Source of the DNA: Rhodococcus xishaensis
GTDB taxonomy: Bacteria; Actinomycetota; Actinomycetes; Mycobacteriales; Mycobacteriaceae
Reading direction: 5' to 3'
DNA: 64,000 nt
NCBI RefSeq assembly: GCF_004011825.1
Contig: NZ_RKLO01000007.1
Span: forward strand, 1-64,000
Shown: positions 27,724 through 35,631 of the stretch, in pieces
How the letters are laid out: each line of letters opens with the position of its first letter
Position numbering within the stretch: position 1 is the stretch's first letter
The notes under the pieces: model-generated
Told to the model about the DNA's origin: nothing
The model's input: only the letters and a program-made list of their open reading frames with translations
Database searches by the model: none
Translations under genes and position numbers: made by a program

Positions 27724-28559
27724 GAGGCCCGTCCCCGGCCGGTCTGTTCCGATGTTTCCTTTTCCAGGTCCGTGATCACCTGGCGCACGTGGTCGGCAGC
27801 GTCGTCGCCCTCGTACGCGCGCACGACCTCCTCGATGCCGCCGCGCATCCGCACCTGGCCGTGGTCGATCCACATCGCGCTGTCGCACAGCTGCGCGAGG
27901 AACTCGTTGGAGTGGCTGGCGAACACGAGGATGCCGGAGCGTTCGACGAGCTTCTGCAGGCGGATGCGGGCCTTCTTCATGAACTCGGCGTCGACCGCGC
28001 CGATGCCCTCGTCGAGCAGGAGGATTTCGGGGTCGATGCTGGTGACCACACCCATCGCGACGCGCACTCGCATGCCCGTCGAGTAGGTGCGCAGCGGCAT
28101 GTTCAGGTACTCGCCGAGCTCGGTGAACTCCGCGATCTCGTCCATCTTCTCCATCATCTGCTTGCGGGTCTGCCCCAGGAACAGACCGCGGATGATGATG
28201 TTCTCGTACCCGGAGATCTCGGGGTCCATGCCGACGCCGAGGTCGAAGACCGGTGCCACGCGGCCACGGACGCGGGCGCTGCCACGGGTGGGCTCGTAGA
28301 TGCCCGACAGGAGTCGCAGCAGCGTCGACTTGCCGGCGCCGTTGTGGCCGACCAGGCCGACGCGGTCGCCCTCCTCGAGAGACAGGGTGATGTCGCGCAG
28401 TGCCTCGACCACGACGACGTCGGAGTTGTTGCGGCCGATTGCGCCGCCGGCCTTGCCGAGGAACGCCTTCTTCAGCGACCGCGACTTGGCGTCGAAAATC
28501 GGGAAGTCGACGCAGGCACCGCGCGTCTCGATGCTCACCTTGCTGGTCAGGTTTGTCAC
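27720..28559 (-). CDS. wzt: Wzt, ATP-binding subunit of the galactan ABC exporter
   Basis: With Wzm this protein moves lipid-linked galactan across the membrane. The 279-residue ABC protein has Walker A GHNGAGKST (71-79), the signature YSTGMRVRVAMG, and Walker B EILLLDEGIGAVDAEF. It lacks the extra C-terminal carbohydrate-binding domain of some O-antigen Wzt proteins, like Rv3781. The GTG start at 28559 lies 12 bp after the wzm stop. The order wzm-wzt-glfT1 differs from M. tuberculosis, where glfT1 lies between the two exporter genes. Confidence 0.92.
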   Translation of the reverse strand: MTNLTSKVSIETRGACVDFPIFDAKSRSLKKAFLGKAGGAIGRNNSDVVVVEALRDITLSLEEGDRVGLVGHNGAGKSTLLRLLSGIYEPTRGSARVRGRVAPVFDLGVGMDPEISGYENIIIRGLFLGQTRKQMMEKMDEIAEFTELGEYLNMPLRTYSTGMRVRVAMGVVTSIDPEILLLDEGIGAVDAEFMKKARIRLQKLVERSGILVFASHSNEFLAQLCDSAMWIDHGQVRMRGGIEEVVRAYEGDDAADHVRQVITDLEKETSEQTGRGRAS

Positions 28560-28571
28560 GACGTGGCCCCC

Positions 28572-29453
28572 TTAGACCCAGTAGGCCACGCGGGCCCGGT
28601 ACTTACGCAGCGCGTACAGCGCGACCGCCCAGCCGACGACGGTGAAGCCCAGCACGATGTACCAGTGGTAGGCATCCTGATCCTGCCCGATCATCGGCGC
28701 CCGCACGATGTCGAGGAAGTGGAACAGCGGATTCAGTTCCGCGATCTTGGCCCGCCTGGCGACCTCCTCACCCTGCGCCTCGAGCGCCTGGGTGGACCAC
28801 ATGATCGGGGTCAGCACGAACAGCAGCAGTGTCAGGCTTCCGAGGATCGGTGCGATGTCGCGGTAGCGGGTCGCGAAGATGCCGAACACGATCGACACCC
28901 ACAGCGCGTTGAGTACCAGCAGGCCGAACGCGGGAATCGCCGTCAGCGATGTCCAGCTCAGGTGCCGCCACACCCCGAACGCGAACAGCAGGATCACATA
29001 GATGAGCAGGTTGTGCGCCAGCAGCAGGATCTGGCGCCACACCAGCCGGTACACGTGCACGCTCAGCGCCGACGGCAGCTGCTTGATCAGCCCCTCGTTG
29101 GAGATGAACACCTCGGAGCCCTCGAGGATCGACGCGCTGATAAGCGCCCACACGATCAGACCCACGGTGACGTACGGCAGGAACTCCTGGAGAGGGATGT
29201 TCAACAGCGCCGAGTACAGGATGCCCATCGCGCTCGCCTGCACGCCCGTGGCGATCGTGATCCAGAACGGGCCGATCACCGACCGGCGGTAGCGCTGCTT
29301 GATGTCCTGCCAGCCGAGGTTGAGCCACAACTCCCGTTGCGCGAACCCCTCCCGCAGGTCCTGGAACGCGCGACGGAACGTCTGCGAGTCGGACACGACT
29401 TCGCCGGGCTCGCCGTTCGAGGCCGGCTGGTGATCCAAGGCTGCTGCTGACAC
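28572..29453 (-). CDS. wzm: Wzm, permease subunit of the galactan ABC exporter
   Basis: The 293-residue ABC-2 type permease has a cytoplasmic amphipathic N-terminus (LREGFAQRELWLNLGWQDIKQRYRRS, before residue 60) and six hydrophobic segments. The stretch IGPFWITIATGVQASAMGILYS is typical of polysaccharide exporters. It is the partner of Wzt and the homologue of Rv3783. It starts with GTG at 29453 and is the first gene of the wzm-wzt-glfT1 operon. Confidence 0.91.
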   Translation of the reverse strand: MSAAALDHQPASNGEPGEVVSDSQTFRRAFQDLREGFAQRELWLNLGWQDIKQRYRRSVIGPFWITIATGVQASAMGILYSALLNIPLQEFLPYVTVGLIVWALISASILEGSEVFISNEGLIKQLPSALSVHVYRLVWRQILLLAHNLLIYVILLFAFGVWRHLSWTSLTAIPAFGLLVLNALWVSIVFGIFATRYRDIAPILGSLTLLLFVLTPIMWSTQALEAQGEEVARRAKIAELNPLFHFLDIVRAPMIGQDQDAYHWYIVLGFTVVGWAVALYALRKYRARVAYWV

Positions 29454-29510
29454 GAGTTCCGAGCCTACCGTTCGGGAGCGGACCGACCCGCCTGACCGGG
29501 TTGGCCTGGT

Positions 29511-30092
29511 CTAGAGGTACTGACCGGTCCCGGACGACGAGCTGTCGTCGGATCCCTGCACACGGTGCTGCGGTCCTATGCCCATTCCGGGCGGGAGGGC
29601 GCCCTGGCGAATCTGCTCGAGTTGTGCGCGCGCCGCCATCTGCTGGGCGAACAGGGCGGTCTGTATGCCGTGGAACAAGCCCTCGAGCCAGCCGACGAGC
29701 TGGGCCTGCGCGATCCGCAGTTCCGCGTCCGTCGGCACCGTGTCGTCCTTGAACGGCAGCGTGAGCCGCTCGAGTTCCTCGCGCAGCTCGGGTGCAAGGC
29801 CCTGCTCGAGCTCCCGCACCGACGACTTGTGGATCTCCTTCAGCCGTGTGCGGCTGGCGTCGTCGAGCGGAGCGGCGCGCACCTCCTCGAGCAGCTGTTT
29901 GATCATCGTTCCGATGCGCATGACCTTCGCCGGCTGCTCCACCATGTCGGTGAGCGAGTCCTGATCGTCCTGCTCGGTTCCGGCTTCGGTCGCAGGCTGT
30001 GAGCTGTCGGCACGGTCCCCGCCGTGGGCAATGGGGACCGGGCGACCGTCGGGGCCGATCACGAGCACGCGTTCGTTATCCGGTTGCGTCAT
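29511..30092 (-). CDS. bpa: Bpa, bacterial proteasome activator
   Basis: The protein has 193 residues from the ATG at 30092 (GGAG upstream); the frame from 30146 adds a basic stretch not found in the family. It belongs to the DUF2587/Rv3780 family: an acidic N-terminus, then the four-helix core VMRIGTMIKQLLEEVRAAPLD to LFHGIQTALFAQQMAAR, and the C-terminal GQYL motif that docks into the 20S proteasome. Bpa forms a dodecameric ring and lets unfolded proteins enter the proteasome without ATP. The GQYL motif is intact, so it should be functional. Confidence 0.93.
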   Translation of the reverse strand: MTQPDNERVLVIGPDGRPVPIAHGGDRADSSQPATEAGTEQDDQDSLTDMVEQPAKVMRIGTMIKQLLEEVRAAPLDDASRTRLKEIHKSSVRELEQGLAPELREELERLTLPFKDDTVPTDAELRIAQAQLVGWLEGLFHGIQTALFAQQMAARAQLEQIRQGALPPGMGIGPQHRVQGSDDSSSSGTGQYL

Positions 30093-30226
30093 GGCTCCAT
30101 TTTCTATCTTCCGGCGGCGTACTGCTGAGGGTGGGCCGTTCGACACCGAAACAGCGCTTGCAAACGCCTGTCCCAGGGCCGGATCTGAATCGCACGATGT
30201 TGACAGCGGGACTTAGAGTGTCCGAC

Positions 30227-31429
30227 ATGGCTTACGACGTTGCCCGAGTACGTGGACTGATCCCGTCGCTGGGCGATGGATGGATTCACCTCGACCCGCA
30301 AGCCGGAATGCAGATCCCCGATGCCGTGTCACGAACCGTATCCACGGCCTTCCGGTCGTCCTCGTCCTCGTCGACGGGCCGTCACCTGTCCGCGCAACGC
30401 AGCGCAGGGATCGTCACGGCCGCGCGTGAGGCGGTCGCCGACCTCGTCGGCGGTGATCCCGCGGGTGTCGTGTTGGGCTCCGACCGTGCGGTGCTGCTGG
30501 CGTGGCTGGCCGAATCGCTCAGCTCCCGGCTCGGACTCGGGACCGGGCTGGTGTTGTCGCGCCTCGACGAGGAAGCGAACGTAGCGCCGTGGCTGCGGGT
30601 CGCGAGCCGATACGGCGCGCGGGTCCGGTGGGCCGAGGTGGAGATCGAGACGTGCGAGCTGCCGAGCTGGCAGTTCACGGAACTGGTAGAGCCGACGACA
30701 CGGCTGGTGGCGCTGACCGCGGCGTCGTCGATCGTCGGATCGGCGCCGGCGGTGCGCGCCGCGGCCGACTGCATTCATGAGGTCGGCGGCCTGATCGTCG
30801 TCGATGCAATCGGTGCCGCGCCCTACGCACACGTCGACATCGGCGAGCTCGGTGCCGATGTCGTGGCCGTCAGTGCGCCGTCGTGGGGTGGCCCACAGGT
30901 CGGTGCGCTCGTGTTCCGCGATCCGACGATGCTGGAGCGAATTCCGGCGATGTCACTCAACCCGCACGCCCGTGGCCCCGAACGTTTGGAGGTCGGCGGC
31001 CACCAGTTCGCGCTGCTCGCCGGGCTGACCACGTCGATCGACTTCCTGGCGGGGCTCGAGGAGACCGCGACCGGTACCCGCCGTCAGCGTCTCGAGACGT
31101 CCATCAGCTCGCTGCAGGACTACCACGACCAGCTGTTCGAGTACCTGATGCGCTCGCTCGACGCGTTGCCGCTGGTGACGGTCATCGGGCGGTCGCCGAT
31201 CCGGGTGCCCACGCTGAGCTTCACCGTCGCCGGCATGACCGCCGACAAGGTGGCCGCACACCTCGCGGACAACCGGATCGCAACCGTCAGCGGCCCGGGC
31301 GTCGGTGGTCGCCTGCTCGACGCACTGGGCGTCAACGACGAGGGAGGCGCGATCACCATCGGCCTCGCGCCGTACACCACCCGGTACGAGATCGACCAGC
31401 TCGTCAAGCACCTGTCGTCGCTGGGCTGA
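30227..31429 (+). CDS. Cysteine desulfurase-like class V aminotransferase (Rv3778c-like)
   Basis: The protein has 400 residues from the ATG at 30227; a GTG at 30218 is also possible. The class V fold is clear (IHLDPQAGMQIPDAV, LSAQRSAGIVTAAREAV, GGLIVVDAIGAAPYAHVDI). At the position where cysteine desulfurases have the PLP lysine in an SxxHKxxGP context, this protein reads VSAPSWGGPQVGALVF, with no lysine. It may have lost classical PLP chemistry or use another residue. The neighbours (the quinone reductase next door and Bpa) match the Rv3777-Rv3780 region. Confidence 0.8.
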   Translation: MAYDVARVRGLIPSLGDGWIHLDPQAGMQIPDAVSRTVSTAFRSSSSSSTGRHLSAQRSAGIVTAAREAVADLVGGDPAGVVLGSDRAVLLAWLAESLSSRLGLGTGLVLSRLDEEANVAPWLRVASRYGARVRWAEVEIETCELPSWQFTELVEPTTRLVALTAASSIVGSAPAVRAAADCIHEVGGLIVVDAIGAAPYAHVDIGELGADVVAVSAPSWGGPQVGALVFRDPTMLERIPAMSLNPHARGPERLEVGGHQFALLAGLTTSIDFLAGLEETATGTRRQRLETSISSLQDYHDQLFEYLMRSLDALPLVTVIGRSPIRVPTLSFTVAGMTADKVAAHLADNRIATVSGPGVGGRLLDALGVNDEGGAITIGLAPYTTRYEIDQLVKHLSSLG

Positions 31430-31443
31430 ACGTCCAGCCGCGG

Positions 31444-32439
31444 TCAGTCCTTCGCAACAGCTAGGACCAGCTTCCCGACGACGTCAGCGGAGTCGAGCAT
31501 CTCGTGCGCCGTCCGCGCCTCGGTGATCGGAAGTTCCGCGTGAACGATCGGTTGGACGATGCCGTCGCGGACCAGTGGCCACAGCTTGTCGCGGACCGCG
31601 GCGATCACCGCGGCCTTGCTCGACGGCCCCTTCACGGGTCGTCCCCGCAGTCCGGTCGCGAGTATCCGGCCGCGCTTGGCGAGCAGCTTGGCGATGTTCA
31701 GTTCGCCGGCGTAGCCGCCCTGCATGCCGATGATCACCAACTGGCCGTCGGGTGCGAGGGCGTCGATGTTGCGGTCGAGGTACGACGCGCCCATGTTGTC
31801 GAGGATGACGTCGGCGCCGTGGCCGCCGGTGGCCTCGCGTAGCACCTCGACGAAGTCTGACTCGCGGTAGTTGATCAGGATCTCCGCGCCGAGCTCGGCG
31901 CACCATTCGAGTTTGACGGTGGATCCGGCGGTGACCGCGACGCGGGCGCCGAGGGCCCGGCCGACCTGGACGGCATGGGTGCCGATGCCCCCTCCGCCGC
32001 CGTGGACCAGGAGCACCCGGCCGGCATGCAGGCCGCACTCCATCACCAGGTTCGACCACACGGTGCACGCAACCTCGGGCAGCGACGCCGCCGCCCGCAG
32101 GTCCAACCCTTCAGGGACCGGTAGTAGTTGCGTGGCCGGGACGGCCACCTTCTCTGCGTAGCCGCCCCCGGCGAGCAGCGCCGCTACACGGTCGCCGACC
32201 TGCCAACCGCGGACGTCCGGTCCGATCTCGGTGATCACACCGGAACATTCGAGACCGAGGATGTCGCTCGCGCCGGGCGGCGGCGGGTACAGGCCGCGGC
32301 GCTGCAGCAAGTCGGCGCGGTTGACGGCCGTCGCGGCCACATCGAGGACGACCTCGCCGGGCCCGGGTGTGGGATCGGGAACCTCGGTCCAGGACATCAC
32401 TTCGGGCCCACCGGGCTCGGAAATCGTGATCGCGTACAT
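31444..32439 (-). CDS. NADPH:quinone oxidoreductase (MDR family, Rv3777-like)
   Basis: The 331-residue zinc-free medium-chain reductase starts at the ATG at 32439, which gives the family N-terminus MYAITISEPGGPEVMSW. It shows NRADLLQRRGLYPPPPGASDILGLECSG, the NADPH motif GGGGGIGTHAVQV (about 145-157) and ADVILDNMGASYLD. These are PIG3/QOR features. It lies 14 bp from the convergent desulfurase-like gene and is divergent from an FMN oxidase gene. Confidence 0.88.
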   Translation of the reverse strand: MYAITISEPGGPEVMSWTEVPDPTPGPGEVVLDVAATAVNRADLLQRRGLYPPPPGASDILGLECSGVITEIGPDVRGWQVGDRVAALLAGGGYAEKVAVPATQLLPVPEGLDLRAAASLPEVACTVWSNLVMECGLHAGRVLLVHGGGGGIGTHAVQVGRALGARVAVTAGSTVKLEWCAELGAEILINYRESDFVEVLREATGGHGADVILDNMGASYLDRNIDALAPDGQLVIIGMQGGYAGELNIAKLLAKRGRILATGLRGRPVKGPSSKAAVIAAVRDKLWPLVRDGIVQPIVHAELPITEARTAHEMLDSADVVGKLVLAVAKD

Positions 32440-32475
32440 GCCCCCGACGCTAGTCCGTCGCGATAGCGTCACCGC

Positions 32476-33657
32476 GTGACCTTCTTCGGCAATATGCAAA
32501 ACGAAATCTATCTGGCCGGCATCTCAGGGACGCGCCCCGAGCTGCCGATGACCGCAGCCGGGCTCGAGGCGCGGGCGCGGGAGGAACTGAGTGCGGAGGC
32601 GTACGCCTACATCGCCGGCAGTGCGTCCACCGAGCGCACCGCAGCCGCGAACCTCGACGCCTTCGCCCGGCATGCGATCGTGCCTCGGATGCTGCGCGGC
32701 ACCACCGCTCCCGACGCCCGCGACCTCAGCGTCGAGATCCTGGGCACCCATCTCGCGGCACCGGTGCTCACCGCCCCGGTCGGGGTGCTCAGTCTGGTCC
32801 ACGACCAGGGGGAGACGATCGTGGGCCAGGTGGCTTCCGACCTCGGTGTCGGGTCGGTGCTCTCGACCGCCGCGTCGTCGACGATCGAGGACGTCGGGGC
32901 CGTCTCGGGCGATAGCTGGTGGTACCAGCTGTACTGGCCGGCCGACGACGAGTTGGCGCAGTCGCTGGTGCAGCGGGCTGCGAAGGCTGGCGCGAAGGCG
33001 ATCGTCGTCACCGTCGACACTCCGGGATTGGGCTGGCGTCCAAAAGATCTCGAACTCGGCCACCTCCCGTTCCTGCGGGCGCAGGGCATCGCGAACTACC
33101 TGTCGGACCCCGTGTTCCGCTCGAAGTTGGCGGCTCCGCCCGAGGACGGTCCCGAGGCGATGCAGATGGCGGTGCTCACCTGGGTATCGCAGTTCGGCAA
33201 TCACACGCTGCGGGCGTCGGACATCGTGAAGATCCGTGAATGGACCGGTCTCCCCGTTCTGGTGAAGGGCATTCTCCACGAGGACGACGCGCGAGCTGTC
33301 GTAGACGCTGGCGCCGACGGCGTGGTCGTCAGCAACCACGGCGGCCGCCAGGTTGACGGTGCAATCGCTGCGCTCGAGGCCCTCGGACCTGTCGCGGCCG
33401 CGGTCGAGGGTCGGGCCACCGTGCTCTTGGACTCCGGAATTCGGTCTGGTGCAGATGTGTTGATCGCACTCGCCCTGGGAGCCGACGCAGTCCTGTACGG
33501 GCGGCCTTGGGTGTACGGGCTGGGGCTGGCGGGCGCCGACGGCGTCCGGCACGCGCTGCGAATGCTGTTGGCGGACCTGGACGTCACGATGGGGTTGGCC
33601 GGTTTGTCCAGCGTCAGCGAGATCGATGCGAGCGTACTGCGTTCAGTTGGGAGATAG
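32476..33657 (+). CDS. FMN-dependent alpha-hydroxy-acid oxidase (lactate 2-monooxygenase-like)
   Basis: The TIM-barrel flavoprotein has 393 residues. The N-terminus LSAEAYAYIAGSASTERT binds the FMN region, followed by VPRMLRG and APVLTAPVGVLSLVH. The active site is VVSNHGGRQVDGA with the catalytic His and Arg, and RSGADVLIALALGADAVLYGRPWVYG is the phosphate-binding end. The FGNMQNEIYLAG start is typical of lactate 2-monooxygenase and related mycobacterial oxidases. The substrate is not certain. GTG start at 32476. A MarR gene follows on the same strand. Confidence 0.87.
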   Translation: MTFFGNMQNEIYLAGISGTRPELPMTAAGLEARAREELSAEAYAYIAGSASTERTAAANLDAFARHAIVPRMLRGTTAPDARDLSVEILGTHLAAPVLTAPVGVLSLVHDQGETIVGQVASDLGVGSVLSTAASSTIEDVGAVSGDSWWYQLYWPADDELAQSLVQRAAKAGAKAIVVTVDTPGLGWRPKDLELGHLPFLRAQGIANYLSDPVFRSKLAAPPEDGPEAMQMAVLTWVSQFGNHTLRASDIVKIREWTGLPVLVKGILHEDDARAVVDAGADGVVVSNHGGRQVDGAIAALEALGPVAAAVEGRATVLLDSGIRSGADVLIALALGADAVLYGRPWVYGLGLAGADGVRHALRMLLADLDVTMGLAGLSSVSEIDASVLRSVGR

Positions 33658-33676
33658 GTAGCACTACGATGCATAC

Positions 33677-34171
33677 GTGATTGCACGTGCTCGAGTAACC
33701 GCGGGTGCCGTGCCGGCGTGGCTCGGTGCCGAGGAAATGCGCGCGTGGCGCGGTTTCATCGATGGCAGTCAGCGACTGATGGACGTATTGAATCGGGAGC
33801 TGCAGTCCGCTCACGACATCTCCCTGGCCGAGTACCGGATCCTGGCGATGCTGTCGGAGTCGTCGGACGGCTCGCTGCGGATGAGTGGCCTCGCCGACGG
33901 CGTGCTGTCGTCGCGCAGCCGGCTCACCCATCAGATCCGACGCATGGAGAACGAGGGCATGGTCGAGCGCGGCCAGTGCGCCGAGGACGGCCGCGGCGTG
34001 CTGGCCGTCATCACCGACGAGGGTCGGCGTCGGCTCGCCGAGGCCGCTCCCACTCACGTCGCCGGAGTGCGTAGCTACCTCATCGACCTGCTCGACACGA
34101 CGGAGTTGAAGGTCCTCGCCGACGTCTTCGCCAAGGTCGACGCTGCCATCGGTGACCGCGCAGTCGACTGA
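33677..34171 (+). CDS. MarR family transcriptional regulator
   Basis: The 164-residue winged-helix protein starts with GTG at 33677. Helices around LAEYRILAMLSESSDG, the recognition region MSGLADGVLSSRSRLTHQIRRME and the wing VERGQCAEDGRGVLAVITDEGRRRL are classic MarR features. It is 19 bp after the hydroxy-acid oxidase gene, so it may control it or respond to its products (inference). It is followed by a tRNA gene on the same strand. Confidence 0.9.
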   Translation: MIARARVTAGAVPAWLGAEEMRAWRGFIDGSQRLMDVLNRELQSAHDISLAEYRILAMLSESSDGSLRMSGLADGVLSSRSRLTHQIRRMENEGMVERGQCAEDGRGVLAVITDEGRRRLAEAAPTHVAGVRSYLIDLLDTTELKVLADVFAKVDAAIGDRAVD

Positions 34172-34213
34172 TCGGTTTCCCCCGCGGCGACTACTGCGGC
34201 TAATATTCGCCAC

Positions 34214-34298
34214 GGAAGCGTGGCAGAGCGGCCGAATGCACTCGCCTTGAAAGCGAGCGTCGCGAGAGCGACCGGGGGTTCAAATCCCTCCGCTTCCG
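34214..34298 (+). tRNA. tRNA-Ser (anticodon UGA)
   Basis: The acceptor stem GGAAGCG pairs with CGCTTCC (34291-34297). The anticodon loop reads CTTGAAA, giving UGA, and there is a long variable arm (GCGTCGCGAGAGCGAC region), as in class II tRNAs. The T-loop is GGTTCAAATCC. The encoded 3' end is followed by CC but not by A. Confidence 0.95.
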
Positions 34299-34304
34299 CC
34301 GAAG

Positions 34305-34340
34305 CCCCTCACCTGTTATTGCAGGTGAGGGGTTATTTTT
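34305..34340 (+). terminator. Rho-independent terminator after tRNA-Ser
   Basis: An 11-bp perfect stem (34305-34315 with 34322-34332) with a 6-base loop is followed by TTATTTTTT. It lies six bases after the tRNA. Confidence 0.92.
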
Positions 34341-34409
34341 TACTAGCGGGGTACTTGTTGATGCTGACCGCGTGGGTGGGAATCACCGAAAGTTGTCACA
34401 GACACTCGC

Positions 34410-35246
34410 TCACATGCGGGCGAGCAACTCCGACTTCTTCGACTCGAACTCCTCATCGCTCAACACACCCAGTTCACGCAACTCAGCGAGCTTCTTGATC
34501 TGTTCAGCCAGATCCGGTGCCGGCGCAGCCTGGATCACCGTCGGTGCAGGCGCTGATGCCGCGGAAGCATCGGCCTTTACCCGCCGGAACGCCTGAATGA
34601 ATGTCTCGGCCCGGCCGTGTGCGACCTGCTTGATCTCCGCGGACCGTCCCGAGATCGAGATGCTGATTGTCTCGCCAGTCATCTTCTGGGAATGTCCCAG
34701 CGATCCAATCGCCGAGAACTCGAACTCCTCAACCTGCGCGCCGAGGAGTGACTTGTCAAAGAAGAACAGGCGCTGCGTCGTCAACACCAGCATTCCCTGC
34801 TTGCCGTTGTAGACGCCCTGAGCGAGCTCGACGACACGTTCGTCGGTGTGGATGTACTGGGTGAGCGCCGACGCCTCCTGGAAGCCGAAGAAGCGGCCCA
34901 TCTTTCCGAGACGTTCGAGTGCGTCCGTGACCCCGAGGTCGTCGACCTCGATGCCGGGGAGGGCTTGCAGGATCTCCGAGACAACCGCGGTGTGCTTGTC
35001 GCCCATCATTTCGACCGACCAATCGACGAGGGTCGTGGTGTCGGTCTCCGGCCGGACGCCAGCGGAGACAGTGGACGCCCACCGGTTCTTCCGGATCGAG
35101 CGTTTTGCGGTGCCGTAGATCGGGTTGCCGGGGGTGACGTCCTGGCCGACGGCCTGCATCGCTTCCATGATCGCCTGATGTGTCGCGTCGAACGGTGCGA
35201 GGACGCGAGCGGTTGAGGTACGCACGATTCCCATGTCCGATTTCAT
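34410..35246 (-). CDS. PH-like domain protein with C-terminal SHOCT motif
   Basis: The 278-residue cytoplasmic protein starts at the ATG at 35246 or, four codons later, the ATG at 35234. The N-terminal half (STARVLAPFDATHQAIMEAM) is a short alpha-beta region seen in actinobacterial proteins of unknown role. The middle (GKQGMLVLTTQRLFFFDKSL, then FSAIGSLGHSQKMTG) is a bacterial PH domain of the YokE kind. An alanine-proline linker leads to IKKLAELRELGVLSDEEFESKKSELLARM-type SHOCT sequence. A perfect LexA box and a GC hairpin lie upstream, so it may be part of the SOS response (inference). Confidence 0.78.
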   Translation of the reverse strand: MKSDMGIVRTSTARVLAPFDATHQAIMEAMQAVGQDVTPGNPIYGTAKRSIRKNRWASTVSAGVRPETDTTTLVDWSVEMMGDKHTAVVSEILQALPGIEVDDLGVTDALERLGKMGRFFGFQEASALTQYIHTDERVVELAQGVYNGKQGMLVLTTQRLFFFDKSLLGAQVEEFEFSAIGSLGHSQKMTGETISISISGRSAEIKQVAHGRAETFIQAFRRVKADASAASAPAPTVIQAAPAPDLAEQIKKLAELRELGVLSDEEFESKKSELLARM

Positions 35247-35277
35247 ACCAGATGGTCGGTGCCAACATCACGACGAC

Positions 35278-35306
35278 GCCCCGCCGTAGAGCCATTACGG
35301 CGGGGC
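35278..35306 (-). other. GC-rich hairpin between the LexA box and the PH/SHOCT gene
   Basis: A perfect 11-bp inverted repeat (35278-35288 with 35296-35306) with a 7-base loop. If transcription starts near the LexA box and runs leftward, the hairpin lies in the 5' leader. No T-run follows on that strand, so it is not an obvious terminator. Confidence 0.65.
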
Positions 35307-35356
35307 GATCGCATGGCCTGCTTCCCCCGGGCCACGCCACAACCGTAGCATCAGAC

Positions 35357-35372
35357 TCGAACGTGCGTTCGA
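35357..35372. promoter_or_regulatory. LexA-binding (SOS) box
   Basis: TCGAACGTGCGTTCGA is a perfect palindrome and fits the actinobacterial/Gram-positive SOS box TCGAAC-N4-GTTCGA exactly. It lies 111 bp upstream of the leftward PH/SHOCT gene and 260 bp upstream of the rightward TetR gene. The leftward gene is the nearer and more likely target. Confidence 0.75.
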
Positions 35373-35409
35373 ATATTTAGCCAGAGAGAGAAGACGAGGT
35401 CCTTCTCGT

Positions 35410-35448
35410 GGTGCAAACTTTGCACCGAGGTAGGTGCAGATTCTGCAC
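35410..35448. promoter_or_regulatory. Two related GTGCA-N5-TGCAC palindromes
   Basis: A 17-bp palindrome (35410-35426, eight-base arms around a central C) and a 15-bp palindrome (35434-35448, seven-base arms around a T) share the pattern GTGCA-N5-TGCAC. Their centres are 23 bp apart, about two helix turns, so two dimers could bind on one face. The protein that binds is unknown; the TetR regulator 184 bp downstream is a candidate. Confidence 0.65.
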
Positions 35449-35570
35449 TTGTGTGGGCAGAGTCAGACAGATTCTTCACCTGGTTCGGCCTGCCCGAGTG
35501 CGCTCTGAGGGCGTCAACGAGAGCGTGGCGGCTGACCTATTAACGCTGGACTCATCGCAGACCTCGGTTG

Positions 35571-35610
35571 GAATTCCGCGTATACTGAATTCGGTAGATG
35601 CTGAATTCGG
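35571..35610. promoter_or_regulatory. GAATTC-centred repeats upstream of the TetR gene
   Basis: CTGAATTCGG occurs twice, at 35585-35594 and 35601-35610, and a related GAATTCCG at 35571-35578. They are spaced 14-16 bp apart, end 21 bp before the TetR start, and each has a palindromic core. They are candidate operators for autoregulation, with the AGGAGAGG ribosome site just downstream. Confidence 0.55.
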
Positions 35611-35631
35611 CGGTCTAGGAGAGGTCGAGAC

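Noticed and set aside
27723-27888. Longer start for GlfT1
   Set aside because: The extension lies inside wzt, and the length from 27723 equals the known 304-residue enzyme.
34220-34498. 92-codon frame over the tRNA-Ser gene
   Set aside because: It runs through the tRNA and its terminator and has no coding character.
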